Assembly: GCF_002005205.3 (NCBI RefSeq)
Contig: NZ_CP019703.3
Location: 138,303-202,302, forward strand
Direction of reading: 5' to 3'
Origin: Rhizobium rhizogenes
GTDB taxonomy: Bacteria > Pseudomonadota > Alphaproteobacteria > Rhizobiales > Rhizobiaceae
DNA: 64,000 nt
The position numbers and the translations under genes were made by a program. A model generated the notes under the pieces. It was not told the origin of the DNA. It did not search any database and worked only from the letters and a program-made list of their open reading frames with translations. This document shows positions 17,719-27,082 of this stretch, piece after piece. Within the stretch, counting starts at the first letter, position 1. Every line of letters starts with the position of its first letter.

Positions 17719-19680
17719 TCATTGCTGCAAAAGCCGGTTTTCCTCCGCGAGTGCATTCGGGATTAAATCGAGCGTCGCTCTTTTGCTTTCCTTGATGAAG
17801 CGCGAAACCGTATTGCGTACGAGGGTTGCTCTGACCGAAGCGTCATAATCAAAAGAACGGACGGCCAGGGCAGCCCGGACGTCGATGGGCCAGATGGCGT
17901 CGAACGCCTGTCGCGTTTCACAATGCGAGAATCGGTTGTTGCCCTTGATCATGGCCGACCTGGCTGCCTCAGTGGCCTTCATATCGATCGTGAAGTCATC
18001 GCGAATTACCACCCCGTAGGCCGCGCGAGCTTTTTCAGCTGAGACGACGCCCCGCTTTACGTCCGCGAGCACAAGCTCGGGATCTCTCTCTGACGCTGGC
18101 CCAAACCCGCCCCCCGCCGGAGTGATCAGGCGGACGACGTCACCCCGCTTGAAGTGGAGAACGTCAATCTTGCCGATCTCACGTTCATCCTTCGTGTCGG
18201 GGTTGACGATGACGCGCGCGAGGGATCCGGCTTCGCCGCCCATGATACCCCATGGAGTGAATTTGAGCCGATCCATGCCGCGCACCGTCATGACGGCCTC
18301 AACGTCGGTGTTCTCCAGATCCAGGACCACCGAGGCGCCGCTGCGCCAACGACCCGGTGCCTGGCTGTCGATGACAAGGCCGTATCGTTGAACGCGCATG
18401 ATAGTTTCGACTTCGATAGTCTCCGCCGGCACGGTCAAAAGTGAGCCCGACCGGTTGTCGACGCCATCGATACCGTCGTGTCCTATTTTACCGCCACCGC
18501 CGCCGCAAATTGGATTGATCACGCTCACACGCTTGCCGCCATGAAGACGGTCGCGTCCGGTGACCACGATGATCCCCGACATACCCGGGCCAGCTGCGGC
18601 CAGTCCTCCGGGGATTGCGGCGTTCAAGCAACCAAGCACAACGTCGTAGACGCGGGTCGACGCGGTGACGCGTGATCCGCCGGCGGCTGGGAAGTTCGCA
18701 TTGATGATCGTTCCGCGGGGAGCGATGATCTTGACCGGCCGCAGAAGGCCACGGTTCCGGGGAGCGTCTGGCGCCTTTGTCAGGATATAGTAGATTAGCG
18801 ATTGCAGGGTATAGGGATGTGTGGTCGAGCCAGTGACATAGTTGAAGGCTGCGAGGACCTGAGGATCCGTTCCGGTAAAATCAAACAGTAAATCGCTGCC
18901 GGTGACCGTCATCTTCGCATGGATATTGATGAATTCACCGGCCTTCATACCCTCAATGTAGTCGGCGAACTCGTAAATTCCGTCGGGAATTTCGGCGATA
19001 ACCTCCCGGGCCCTCGCTTCTGATAGGGCGAGCGTTGCATCCATCCCGTCGATGACTTCCTGCGTCGAATACCGATCACAGAGTTGGCCGAGACGCACAT
19101 CCATGCTCTTCATAGCAGAGAACATTGCTTGGATATCGCCCCACAGCTCCGATGAGATGCGGCTGTTATCGAGCAAAATGTTTCTGACGGCCTCGTTGAG
19201 AACTCCCTCGCGATACAGAAGCACGGGGCGGAGCCTCAGCCCCTCCTGAAATGTTTCCGTAAGTGTCGGCGCTATGCTTCCGGGAACCGCGCCGCCGATG
19301 TCTGAGGCATGCACGAAGGCCCATGCCAGCGCTATGAGCCGGCCGTCGCGGAAGATCGGATGCACCAGCGACACATCCATCATATGGGTGACCATGCCGT
19401 CGCTTGAGAATGGATCATTGGTTATGATGCAGTCTCCAGGCTTCAGGGAGGAAATTGGGATATCACCGAGACCGCCCTTGACCGACAGTCCGATGAAGGC
19501 GCTGACACCGGTATTTACGGGGTAGGCGAATGCTTCACCCTCAGCATTTGCCAATGCGCACTGGAAATCCTGAACGAGCTTCACGAAGGTTGTGTGAGCC
19601 GTACGCTGAAGGGTCGAGGATGCTTCTTCGACGATCGCGTTGAACCGGTTCGCCATGATTGCAGTTTGTACGGGATCCAT
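17719..19680 (-). CDS. hyuB: HyuB, hydantoinase/oxoprolinase-type subunit B
   Basis: A 653-residue protein of the HyuB (N-methylhydantoinase B / 5-oxoprolinase B) family. The ATG at 19680 is preferred over an upstream in-frame start at 19782, because it lies two bases after the HyuA stop. Diagnostic segments include the ANRFNAIVEEASSTLQRTAHT N-terminus, DCIITNDPF, HASDIGG and, near the end, FKRGDVVRLITPAGGGFG. HyuA and HyuB together use ATP to open five- or six-membered lactam or imide rings. In an opine region, a cyclised (lactam) form of the opine or a hydantoin side product of histidine breakdown would be logical substrates. This is inference. Confidence 0.92.
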   Translation of the reverse strand: MDPVQTAIMANRFNAIVEEASSTLQRTAHTTFVKLVQDFQCALANAEGEAFAYPVNTGVSAFIGLSVKGGLGDIPISSLKPGDCIITNDPFSSDGMVTHMMDVSLVHPIFRDGRLIALAWAFVHASDIGGAVPGSIAPTLTETFQEGLRLRPVLLYREGVLNEAVRNILLDNSRISSELWGDIQAMFSAMKSMDVRLGQLCDRYSTQEVIDGMDATLALSEARAREVIAEIPDGIYEFADYIEGMKAGEFINIHAKMTVTGSDLLFDFTGTDPQVLAAFNYVTGSTTHPYTLQSLIYYILTKAPDAPRNRGLLRPVKIIAPRGTIINANFPAAGGSRVTASTRVYDVVLGCLNAAIPGGLAAAGPGMSGIIVVTGRDRLHGGKRVSVINPICGGGGGKIGHDGIDGVDNRSGSLLTVPAETIEVETIMRVQRYGLVIDSQAPGRWRSGASVVLDLENTDVEAVMTVRGMDRLKFTPWGIMGGEAGSLARVIVNPDTKDEREIGKIDVLHFKRGDVVRLITPAGGGFGPASERDPELVLADVKRGVVSAEKARAAYGVVIRDDFTIDMKATEAARSAMIKGNNRFSHCETRQAFDAIWPIDVRAALAVRSFDYDASVRATLVRNTVSRFIKESKRATLDLIPNALAEENRLLQQ

Positions 19681-19682
19681 TT

Positions 19683-21734
19683 TTACTGCCTCCGCGTCAG
19701 TGCGAGTGCGCCGGTTGCGAGGGCGCTCGCGTGAAATGCTGCTGGTACGAGGACGGTAGAATCGTCCTCCTCGATGACGCACGGCCCCTTGACCGTGCTG
19801 CCGACAGTCAGGTCCTTGCGCCGATAGGTGCTGGCGGAAGGATGGAGCTTTCCGGCAATGCGGATGTCGCGCTGCCCAACGGGCGCAATTTCAGCACGAG
19901 GCCCAAGTGGAGCGTGCTCGTCTGGAGGCATAGGCAGACTGCCCCGGACACGCACGCGCAGTTCAACGAACTCCACTGGCGCAGCCGTGTCGCAATGGCT
20001 GTAAAGCCGCAGATGCTCATCATGGAAACGATTGGCAATAGACGTAAGATCGGGAAATCTGCCATGACTGACAGGCACTGCGACCGCGACTTGGAATGAC
20101 TGTCCCCTATATCTCAGCTCGGCCCAGAACTCGTGTTCCACCGAAACCAGTCGGGATCCGTCGATCTGGTTCGATAACCAGACCAGGGTCTCATCCTTGA
20201 GCTTTTCGAATTCCGCCGCCACGAGTTCGTCGGTGACGGTCGAACCCTGGATCACCGCAATGACATCGTGTGTAAGTGAAGTCACGACCCCGCCCCGAGC
20301 GCAGAAGACCGAGGGAGCGGGCGGCACGATGATCGAATTGATGCCGACCTCATCGGCCAGAAGCGGACCATGTAGCGCACCATTGCCGCCGAATAGCACG
20401 AGGGTGACGTTTTGCGGGTCGAGGCCATGGGCGGCAAGATAGGGCAGAATGCGGCTTACCATATTGGAGGTAGTCACCGACAAGCACGCGTCAGCCGCTT
20501 CGGCAGTCGAGACGCCGAGCTGCTGCGCCACGGAGGAGTAAGCAGAAGCGGCGCGATCGACATCGAGGCGCATCGCGCCCCCGAGGAAATTCTCGGCGTT
20601 CAGATAACCGCACAGGAGGTAGGCATCCGTAACCGTCGGCATGTCGCCGCCGCGGGCAAATGCAGCCGGTCCAGGAAAAGCGCCGGCACTCTCCGGACCG
20701 ACTCGCAATGCAGGACCATTCAACCGCACCAGAGAACCGCCGCCGGCGCCGATCGCTTCAATTTCGGTAACGGGCAGGGTGATCGGGAAATCGCCGACCG
20801 CGCCTTGTGCCGTTACCGTTGGTTGGCCCTGGCGGACCAAAGAGACGTCCGTACTTGTGCCGCCCATGTCGAAGGTCAGCATATATTCATGCTTATTGGT
20901 GCTGGCGATGGTTTGGGCGGCGGTGATGCCGGAAGCAGGACCGGACAATAGGGTATGCACCGGAAAGTTCATGGCGTCGGCGAGGCCAAGCGCGCCGCCG
21001 TTTGACCGTGTCACGTAGAGGCGCGCCGAAGTCAGGCGCGAGTTCACATACTGCTCAATGTCGTGGAGATAGGACTTTACACGCGGCTTGACGTAGACGT
21101 TCAGGGTTGCGTTGACCGCACGCTCGTATTCGCCCATGCGAGGCCAGATGTCGCTCGATATGCAGACATCGATTTCAGGTGCCGCCGCCGTGATGATGTC
21201 GCGGACCTTTCGCTCATGTGTAGGATCGCGGAAGCTGTGCAGGAGGACTACTGCTATGGAGGACACACCTTCGGCGCGAACCGCGGCTACGGCCTTCCTG
21301 ACTGCGCCTTCGTCTACCACGGTCAACACCTCGGCATCCGCGCTCAATCGTTCGGGAACCTCGAAGACCAGGTTTCTGGGCACCAGCGGCAGGGCGCGCG
21401 ATGAAAAGAGATCGATCGGGTTCTTCAGACGCAGTCGCTGCAGCTCAAGGATGTCCCTGAAGCCTTCCGTTACGAATAGCGCTACCGGTTCAGCCGAGCG
21501 TTCGATCACAGTGTTCGTGCTGACCGTCGTTCCGTGCATGACGATGACTTCGTCGCCATCCTCAACCTCAAGCGCCTCCAGTAGCGGCTCGAAACCGTTT
21601 TGGAAACCCTGTGCGAAATTCGGTGGAGTAGAGGGCACCTTCAGGCGCTTGATCCCTTTTCCGGAATCCGCTCGCCATCCTACGAAGTCGGTGAAGGTGC
21701 CACCAATATCCACGCCAATCCTAACCAGTGCCAT
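19683..21734 (-). CDS. hyuA: HyuA, hydantoinase/oxoprolinase-type subunit A
   Basis: A 683-residue protein of the HyuA / 5-oxoprolinase A family with an actin-like ATPase fold. Seen motifs: IGVDIGGTFTDFVGW at the N-terminus, VMHGTTVSTNTVIER (about 65-79), LSGPASG and TFDMGGTSTDVSLV in the middle, and LVLFGGNGALHGP. It acts with HyuB, encoded immediately downstream. Upstream lie a terminator (21943-21966) and the HutC-type regulator gene on the same strand, so hyuA is expected to have its own promoter in the 208 bp between. Confidence 0.94.
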   Translation of the reverse strand: MALVRIGVDIGGTFTDFVGWRADSGKGIKRLKVPSTPPNFAQGFQNGFEPLLEALEVEDGDEVIVMHGTTVSTNTVIERSAEPVALFVTEGFRDILELQRLRLKNPIDLFSSRALPLVPRNLVFEVPERLSADAEVLTVVDEGAVRKAVAAVRAEGVSSIAVVLLHSFRDPTHERKVRDIITAAAPEIDVCISSDIWPRMGEYERAVNATLNVYVKPRVKSYLHDIEQYVNSRLTSARLYVTRSNGGALGLADAMNFPVHTLLSGPASGITAAQTIASTNKHEYMLTFDMGGTSTDVSLVRQGQPTVTAQGAVGDFPITLPVTEIEAIGAGGGSLVRLNGPALRVGPESAGAFPGPAAFARGGDMPTVTDAYLLCGYLNAENFLGGAMRLDVDRAASAYSSVAQQLGVSTAEAADACLSVTTSNMVSRILPYLAAHGLDPQNVTLVLFGGNGALHGPLLADEVGINSIIVPPAPSVFCARGGVVTSLTHDVIAVIQGSTVTDELVAAEFEKLKDETLVWLSNQIDGSRLVSVEHEFWAELRYRGQSFQVAVAVPVSHGRFPDLTSIANRFHDEHLRLYSHCDTAAPVEFVELRVRVRGSLPMPPDEHAPLGPRAEIAPVGQRDIRIAGKLHPSASTYRRKDLTVGSTVKGPCVIEEDDSTVLVPAAFHASALATGALALTRRQ

Positions 21735-21942
21735 CGAATATTTCCCATTTCCTCACTTGTCTGAAGGCAAAACGATACCTGCATGGCCCGTGGGGCCACG
21801 TCGGCAAGTCATCTGCATTCAGCGTTTGATGAGCTATCTTGAGACAGAGCATCAGAGTTGCGTAGTGCAGTTTTATTAAATTGGGTGCATAGTTTTTTTG
21901 AAGTGGATGCCGCCTCGGATTCTTGGCGGCACTTCTTGTCAC

Positions 21943-21966
21943 AAAAAACAGCGCCACAGGGCGCTG
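21943..21966 (-). terminator. Rho-independent terminator after the HutC-type gene
   Basis: On the minus strand, a CAGCGCC stem, a four-base loop and GGCGCTG are followed by six T. It lies about 30 bp past the regulator stop codon and separates it from hyuA. Confidence 0.85.
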
Positions 21967-21994
21967 CTTGTTCCTTATCGTTCGAAGTCGCCGC

Positions 21995-22777
21995 TTATGG
22001 ACCGACGGGAAGCGTATTCGGTTTGAAGCGGACGACGAACCGGTGACGGTCGCCAGGGTAGATCAGGCGCACGAATGTGATTAAGTCGCCCTCCAGCCAA
22101 GTCCGGCGCGCAATCGAAATGCAGGCCGTGCGCTCGACCACCTGTAGCCTCCTCGCCAGGATCGTATCAGCCGACACGGCGCGGATTGAATGCTCGCCTT
22201 CAGTAAAAGGGATGTTCTGAAGCAGCCAGCTTCCAGGCGGTTCGTCTTTGAACTGTTGGCGTTCGGCCTGTGGAACGGCGTCAAGATTGATCTGCCGCGT
22301 TTCCATTGTGAACGGAAGATTGTCGGCATAGTGCATAACTTCGAGGGTTAGGAGCCGTGTGCCAACCGGGACTCCTACATGCCGCGCATCGAGCGCGTCG
22401 GTGGCCTTTCGGATGCTGCGATCGGTAATCTCGAACGTATAGGTCCTGTCGATTGCCAGCACTTCTGCGCGGATATCCTGAATATGCATCAGCGGCTCTT
22501 CAATACGCGGCGGCGCGACGAAGGAGCCGGAGCGGCGCTTTCTCGAAATCATGCCCGAGGCTGCAAGGCTCGACAGGGCCTTGTTCACCGTCATGCGGGA
22601 ACAATTGTAAATATCAACCAACTCGCGCTCAGGCGGGATGCGGAAGCCGGAGCCCCACTCGCCAGTGGCTATCTTGTTTTCGATGTCACGCTGAATCTCC
22701 AGATAACGCGACGACGCCTGTTTGTCTGTCGCGACTTCATCCATTGCTGGTCGATTCATTGTTAAGGAAGCGAGCAT
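21995..22777 (-). CDS. hutC: HutC-like GntR-family repressor
   Basis: A 260-residue GntR/HutC-subfamily regulator. An N-terminal winged helix (about 22-90) has the family pattern IATGEW.SGFRIPPERELVDIYNCSRMTVNKAL, and a UTRA ligand domain follows (about 100-250), with ERTACISIARRTWLEGDLITFVRLIYPGDR near its end. HutC represses histidine-use genes and responds to urocanate in enterics and pseudomonads. The gene lies directly downstream of hutH. A palindrome-like site at 22822-22834, 45 bp before its start, matches sites before the other opine and hut genes, so it probably represses itself as well. Several in-frame ATGs at the start (M1, M7, M12) leave the exact N-terminus open. Confidence 0.9.
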   Translation of the reverse strand: MLASLTMNRPAMDEVATDKQASSRYLEIQRDIENKIATGEWGSGFRIPPERELVDIYNCSRMTVNKALSSLAASGMISRKRRSGSFVAPPRIEEPLMHIQDIRAEVLAIDRTYTFEITDRSIRKATDALDARHVGVPVGTRLLTLEVMHYADNLPFTMETRQINLDAVPQAERQQFKDEPPGSWLLQNIPFTEGEHSIRAVSADTILARRLQVVERTACISIARRTWLEGDLITFVRLIYPGDRHRFVVRFKPNTLPVGP

Positions 22778-22821
22778 CAGTCACCAGTCGTACCTCTTTC
22801 ACCTGTATTACAAACCTTTTA

Positions 22822-22834
22822 TTGGTCTATAACA
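22822..22834 (+). promoter_or_regulatory. Probable HutC operator before hutC
   Basis: TTGGTCTATAACA matches the consensus TTGGT(A/C)TATACAA at 10 of 13 positions. It is the weakest member of the set and lies in the hutC promoter region. Confidence 0.5.
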
Positions 22835-22947
22835 TATGGTGCTTTGGCCGTATACCAACCGTGCTCATCGCAACAGCTCAATAAACTTTCTGAACGTCGG
22901 GAAGGGAACGCAGGGAGCCGCCCCTTCCCGGCTTATTCAGTCGAATA

Positions 22948-24477
22948 TTAGAGCAACGGCAAAACATCCTTCGAAACGGGCGTTGCCAGGCGGCCGGTCG
23001 CAACGAGCTCCGTCGCGCGCTTGAGGTCTTCGGCCATGTATCGGTCGTCTTCGAGTTTCGGCACGGCGGTGCGAATAACCTTGCGAACTGCATCGAGCTC
23101 CGAACTGGAGGTGAGTGGCGTTCTCAAGTCAATACCCTGGGCTGCGCTCAGCGCCTCGATGCCCACAATCGAAAAGAGATTGTCGGTCATCTGCAGGAGA
23201 CGCCGCGCGCCATGGCAGGCCATCGACACGTGGTCTTCCTGGTTAGCCGAGGTAGGGGTCGAGTCGACAGATGCCGGATGCGACATCTGCTTGTTCTCTG
23301 ACATCAGCGCGGCCGAGGTTACCTCCGCGATCATGAAACCCGAGTTGAGGCCCGGCTTCGGCGTAAGAAACGCCGGCAGGCCATAGCTCAGGACCGGATC
23401 GACAAGCAGCGCAATGCGGCGCTGAGCGATCGCGCCGATCTCGCAGACGGCGATTGCAATCTGGTCCGCCGCAAATGCTACTGGCTCGGCGTGGAAGTTG
23501 CCACCGGATACGATCGTGCCGTCGGACAGGACGAGCGGGTTGTCCGTCGCGGCATTGGCTTCGATCATCAACGTGGCGGCGGCTTGACGTAGCAGATCGA
23601 GGCAGGCGCCGGCGACCTGAGGCTGGCAGCGAAGGCAATACGGATCTTGTACCCGCTCATCCCCCTCTTCATGGCTAGCGCGGATTTCGGAACCCGCCAA
23701 CAGCCTGCTCAGCGCGCTGGCCACGTCGATCTGGCCCTGGTGGCCGCGCAGGGTGTGGATTTCTGGATGGAACGGCGCAGTGGAACCCATTGCGGCGTCC
23801 GTCGATAGCGCGCCGGAAATGAGGGATGAAATGAGAGCTCGGTGGGCGCGAAAGAGGCCGGCCAATGCCAGCGCCGTCGAGGTTTGGGTGCCATTGATCA
23901 TGGCAAGACCTTCTTTGGCCTTCAAGACGATAGGGGTGAGGCCCGCCTTTGCCAATGCCTCTTTGGCTGGCATGACCTCACCGTCGAACTTCGCCTGACC
24001 TTCGCCGATCAGCGCCGCAGTCATATGGGCGAGCGGAGCAAGGTCACCGGAGGCTCCGACCGAACCTTTCTCCGGAATAATAGGGAGAACATTCTTTTCG
24101 AGCATCGCGGAGAGAACGTTTATGACCTGTGGTCGCACACCTGATGCACCCCTGCCGAGCGAGATCAACTTCAGCGTCATGATGAGGCGAACGATACCGT
24201 CCGGGAGTGGCGCTCCAACCCCACAGCAATGTGACAGGATCAGATTGCGCTGGAGGGTTTCAACGTCGTCGGCGGGAATGCGCACACTCGCCAGTTTGCC
24301 GAAACCGGTATTGATGCCGTAGTGAGCGATATCTCCCCCAGCGATCTCGGCGACCTTGTCGGCGGATATCTGCACTCTCTTCAGCGCCGCGGCATCGATC
24401 ACGGGTGCGAGCGTGCCATCATAAACGGCAGCCAGGGTTTCCAATGAGACTTTTCCGGGAACGAGCGCGTGGGCCAT
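22948..24477 (-). CDS. hutH: Histidine ammonia-lyase
   Basis: A 509-residue HutH that converts L-histidine to trans-urocanate and ammonia. The Ala142-Ser143-Gly144 triad (in [15 protein letters not shown]) forms the MIO prosthetic group. YGINTGFG (about 53-60), KGSVGASGD and [15 protein letters not shown] are typical. It starts this operon's histidine breakdown once the opine has been split. It follows the domain-swapped opine-synthase paralogue on the same strand with a 182-bp gap that holds a HutC-type operator (24542-24554), so it probably has its own regulated promoter. The remaining pathway genes hutU, hutI, hutG and hutF lie 7-14 kb away on the other side of the opine gene. Confidence 0.97.
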   Translation of the reverse strand: MAHALVPGKVSLETLAAVYDGTLAPVIDAAALKRVQISADKVAEIAGGDIAHYGINTGFGKLASVRIPADDVETLQRNLILSHCCGVGAPLPDGIVRLIMTLKLISLGRGASGVRPQVINVLSAMLEKNVLPIIPEKGSVGASGDLAPLAHMTAALIGEGQAKFDGEVMPAKEALAKAGLTPIVLKAKEGLAMINGTQTSTALALAGLFRAHRALISSLISGALSTDAAMGSTAPFHPEIHTLRGHQGQIDVASALSRLLAGSEIRASHEEGDERVQDPYCLRCQPQVAGACLDLLRQAAATLMIEANAATDNPLVLSDGTIVSGGNFHAEPVAFAADQIAIAVCEIGAIAQRRIALLVDPVLSYGLPAFLTPKPGLNSGFMIAEVTSAALMSENKQMSHPASVDSTPTSANQEDHVSMACHGARRLLQMTDNLFSIVGIEALSAAQGIDLRTPLTSSSELDAVRKVIRTAVPKLEDDRYMAEDLKRATELVATGRLATPVSKDVLPLL

Positions 24478-24541
24478 GTTTAGAACCTTTTAGGGGGACA
24501 GGAGATCCAGAGGCATACATAATAGCCATGCGTCCTCTATT

Positions 24542-24554
24542 TTGTATATACCAA
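24542..24554 (-). promoter_or_regulatory. Probable HutC operator before hutH
   Basis: The minus strand reads TTGGTATATACAA, identical to the site between hutF and hutI. It lies 65 bp before the hutH start. Confidence 0.65.
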
Positions 24555-24659
24555 TACGAAAATGGACCAAATGTAAAGCGCCGCGCAGCAAAAATACGAA
24601 CAGCGGCTCTAAAGAGGTGCCGCTCTAATGCCGTCGTGGTGGCAACGGATTGATTATGT

Positions 24660-25616
24660 TCACTGAACCGGATTGAAACGACCGTGAAACTCTTGCCCGT
24701 TGACGGCTCGCCCGTAGAACATTCCTAGATACCACGGGAAGTAATGGTAGGACCACGCGCATAGGCGATTGCCATACATAATGAAGGTGCGGAGCAGTGT
24801 TTTGAGTTCTTCCTTGTCGTCCGTCTGCTTCATCGCCATACGAAGTTTGTTCGAGAAATCCAGCAGCGTGTTAAGACCGGAATAGCCGAGATACTCCGAA
24901 TACGCGGGATCGAATGCTTCAACGGCGGCCACAAAGTCGTCGTGCGAGAGCGTATCGATAAGTTTGAGGAGCGGGTAGGCGGTGTACATGATATAGTCGC
25001 GGAGCATGCCGTTGGCGAAGTCCCAGGCAGTGAAAAACTGACCGTAGGTCCCGGTATCGCCGATCTGTCCCGTTCGGATCTTACGCAGATCCTCCGGCTC
25101 TACCGTCTGGATGCGCTTGGCTTCGGCGTAGAACTCGGCTGCGACGCCCTTGAGGTTTCCGAAGCGGCCCTGTCCATTGAAGGCTTCCGCGGGATCGTGT
25201 GGCCTTACCTCTACGAAGATCCTCTCCTTCGCGAAGAACAGATTGTTCCAGATGGCTTTGCCGACGATGGGAAGCAGATGGTGGTATTCCGGACGTACCT
25301 GTCCCAGCACCGGCTGCGCCAGGGGCTCAAGGCCCTTGCCATACTGAATGGAAAACTTATTGCCGGTCGCCTGGGAGTATCTCAGATCCCCAACGGCACA
25401 ATCGACGATCCGCCGACGCAGCCGCACCGGCGCGGTGCTGATCGTCGGCGTCCAAGCATATAAGGACTCGCCGGAAACGACGGGATGAGCCTGCATCACC
25501 TTGAATGGCAGGTCCTGCCAAAATTCCTCGCACAATTCAGGGTTATCATCATCCGCCAATTCAGCCACGACCGTGATCTGAAGTTCCGGCCACGCGATAT
25601 CGATCAATCTTCCCAT
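24660..25616 (-). CDS. Domain-swapped paralogue of cucumopine/mikimopine synthase
   Basis: A 318-residue protein from the ATG at 25616, which has a GGAG ribosome-binding site; the longer frame to 25748 adds sequence with no counterpart. Its two halves match the two halves of the opine synthase in reversed order. Residues 1-135 match the synthase C-terminal cyclophilin-like half (NPELC, VVSGESLYAW, LRYSQATGNK). Residues about 150-310 match its N-terminal half (LRKIRTG, FANGMLRDYIMYTAYPLL, WSYHYFPW). Total length is about the same, so this is a circular permutation and not a duplication. It stands back to back with the bacterial synthase copy and just before hutH, with an operator at 25669-25680. 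It may act on the other stereoisomer, on an open-chain intermediate, or on the lactam. None of this can be decided here. Confidence 0.85.
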   Translation of the reverse strand: MGRLIDIAWPELQITVVAELADDDNPELCEEFWQDLPFKVMQAHPVVSGESLYAWTPTISTAPVRLRRRIVDCAVGDLRYSQATGNKFSIQYGKGLEPLAQPVLGQVRPEYHHLLPIVGKAIWNNLFFAKERIFVEVRPHDPAEAFNGQGRFGNLKGVAAEFYAEAKRIQTVEPEDLRKIRTGQIGDTGTYGQFFTAWDFANGMLRDYIMYTAYPLLKLIDTLSHDDFVAAVEAFDPAYSEYLGYSGLNTLLDFSNKLRMAMKQTDDKEELKTLLRTFIMYGNRLCAWSYHYFPWYLGMFYGRAVNGQEFHGRFNPVQ

Positions 25617-25668
25617 TTTCAGCGCGCTCCGAAGAAAAATTCGAGCCAGTGAGACCGCGCCCCGAATA

Positions 25669-25680
25669 GGTATATACCAT
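25669..25680. promoter_or_regulatory. Probable HutC operator before the domain-swapped gene
   Basis: GGTATATACC at 25669-25678 is a perfect palindrome; with its flanks it reads TAGGTATATACCA. It lies 53 bp before the gene start at 25616. Confidence 0.6.
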
Positions 25681-25910
25681 AGAGGTTGCTCGGCTGGTCG
25701 CAACGACGAAATCGCCTTAATCGGCGCTGAGCGAAAGAAAATTCCCATACAAAAAGGCGTATTTGTCTATTTTTGTGCAATTTTGGAATGATGTTAGAGG
25801 AATATTTCAGTTTCCGGATCGAGGCGCGGTCGTTTTCTGGCCCGTCAAGCCGTTAGTTTTTGGGCTAAACGTATATTTTCCTAAGCGGTATGCCGGACGA
25901 AAATATTAAA

Positions 25911-25923
25911 TGGTCTATACAAA
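25911..25923 (+). promoter_or_regulatory. Probable HutC operator before the bacterial opine gene
   Basis: The site begins TGGTCTATACAA at 25911, 75 bp before the start of the gene at 25998. The rest of 25617-25997 shows no coding content; it is the divergent control region. Confidence 0.6.
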
Positions 25924-25997
25924 ACGGAGTTTATGGCTATGCTAATCCGAGTGGAGGTCACCTGCCACGCACAAGATCAACCATAGGATTCTGAGAA

Positions 25998-26945
25998 ATG
26001 TCGTTTAACAGCTTGAGTGACGTCGTTAAGGCGGTGAAGGAAAAGACGGCTGCTTATGAAAGCACCGAGCCGAAGGAGCTTCATGATATCCGGACCGGCA
26101 CCTTCGCGGTCGGGACAAACAACCAATACTTCACGAACCTCGACTTCGTGAACGGCATGCTGCGCGACCAGTCGATGTACACGTGGTATCCGTTGCTGCT
26201 GACGTTCCAGGATGAGCGATTTACCCTCGAGCAGTGCTGCGCACTCGTGCACCGCTTTGACTACGCATACAGCAACTATCTGCGCTACAGCGGCTTGCAG
26301 GAAATGGGCGCTTTTGCCGAAGCGATCACCAAATATCTTCCGACGGCTGGTAGCCGCGACGAGGCGGTTGAGGCCGTCAAGGCGTTCCTGGGTTACCTCA
26401 ACCGTTTGGCCGCCTGGTCATTCCATTACTTCCCTTGGAGCATCGGAAAACATCTCACTTACGAGACCCCGGAAGGTTCCATCGCGGCCCTGGCCGATCC
26501 CTCTCGGCGTGTTCAGATCCGCGACGGTCAAAAGGTACGGCTTACCTGGGAGCCGCTGGGCATCAGCGTCATTGCCTATCTCGCGACGAAGGAAAACCCC
26601 GAACTCTGCAACGACCTTATTCAAGCTCTGCCCTTCACGGTTGTTCAGGACCATGCCGTTGTCAGCGGTGAATCCATGTACGCGTGGGCGCCTGTCGTGA
26701 GCACCGCAAAGGTTAACGTCAAGGAACGGCAGTGCGATGCTCCGGTCGGCCGTATCCGCTATTCCCAGGGCACCGGCAACAAGGTCATCGTCCAGTATGG
26801 TGAAGTCACCGAAGATATTGCGACACCGGTTCTCGGTGAGATCCTGCCGGAGTATGCCGACGATATCTATAAGGTTGGTCGCGCTGTTCTGGAAAGCAAC
26901 TTTGGCGACAAGAAGCCGATCATGCTCACGATCGAACTCGCATAA
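25998..26945 (+). CDS. Bacterial copy of cucumopine/mikimopine synthase (probable opine-splitting enzyme)
   Basis: A 315-residue protein of the same family and domain order as the T-DNA synthase. Residues 24-299 are identical to it; only the first 23 residues (MSFNSLSDVVKAV...) and the last 16 (SNFGDKKPIMLTIELA) differ. It begins at an ATG shortly after a weak ribosome-binding site and lies downstream of a HutC-type operator. Being outside the T-DNA, next to an ABC importer and hut genes, it most likely runs the reversible ring-closing reaction backwards and yields histidine and 2-oxoglutarate from the imported opine. That catabolic direction is inferred from context. A synthetic role in the bacterium cannot be excluded. 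Confidence 0.88.
   Translation: MSFNSLSDVVKAVKEKTAAYESTEPKELHDIRTGTFAVGTNNQYFTNLDFVNGMLRDQSMYTWYPLLLTFQDERFTLEQCCALVHRFDYAYSNYLRYSGLQEMGAFAEAITKYLPTAGSRDEAVEAVKAFLGYLNRLAAWSFHYFPWSIGKHLTYETPEGSIAALADPSRRVQIRDGQKVRLTWEPLGISVIAYLATKENPELCNDLIQALPFTVVQDHAVVSGESMYAWAPVVSTAKVNVKERQCDAPVGRIRYSQGTGNKVIVQYGEVTEDIATPVLGEILPEYADDIYKVGRAVLESNFGDKKPIMLTIELA
26066..26894 (+). repeat. 829-bp tract shared with the T-DNA opine synthase (copy 2, bacterial)
   Basis: This is the partner of 8985-9813 in inverted orientation. Outside these limits the two genes are related but clearly diverged at both ends, which fits gene conversion better than simple gene duplication. Confidence 0.9.
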
Positions 26946-27032
26946 CAAGCGTTCAGCCGGGGCGGTTTCTAACGCGAGCCGCCTCCCTTTGGCGACAAAA
27001 AATTGACTTGATTGGCTAAGCCTTTCTGTTAA

Positions 27033-27045
27033 TATGTATAGACCA
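27033..27045 (-). promoter_or_regulatory. Probable HutC operator before the opine importer operon
   Basis: The minus strand reads TTGGTCTATACAT, sharing TGGTCTATACA with the site at 25911. It lies 38 bp before a small frame with a good ribosome-binding site and about 415 bp before the importer genes. Confidence 0.6.
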
Positions 27046-27082
27046 AACCGCAGGAAACATGCGGTAACAGGAGAACGGCGAA

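Noticed and set aside
19659..21734. Several plus-strand frames of 110-250 codons opposite hyuA
   Set aside because: Shadows of hyuA, which is full length with clear ATPase motifs.
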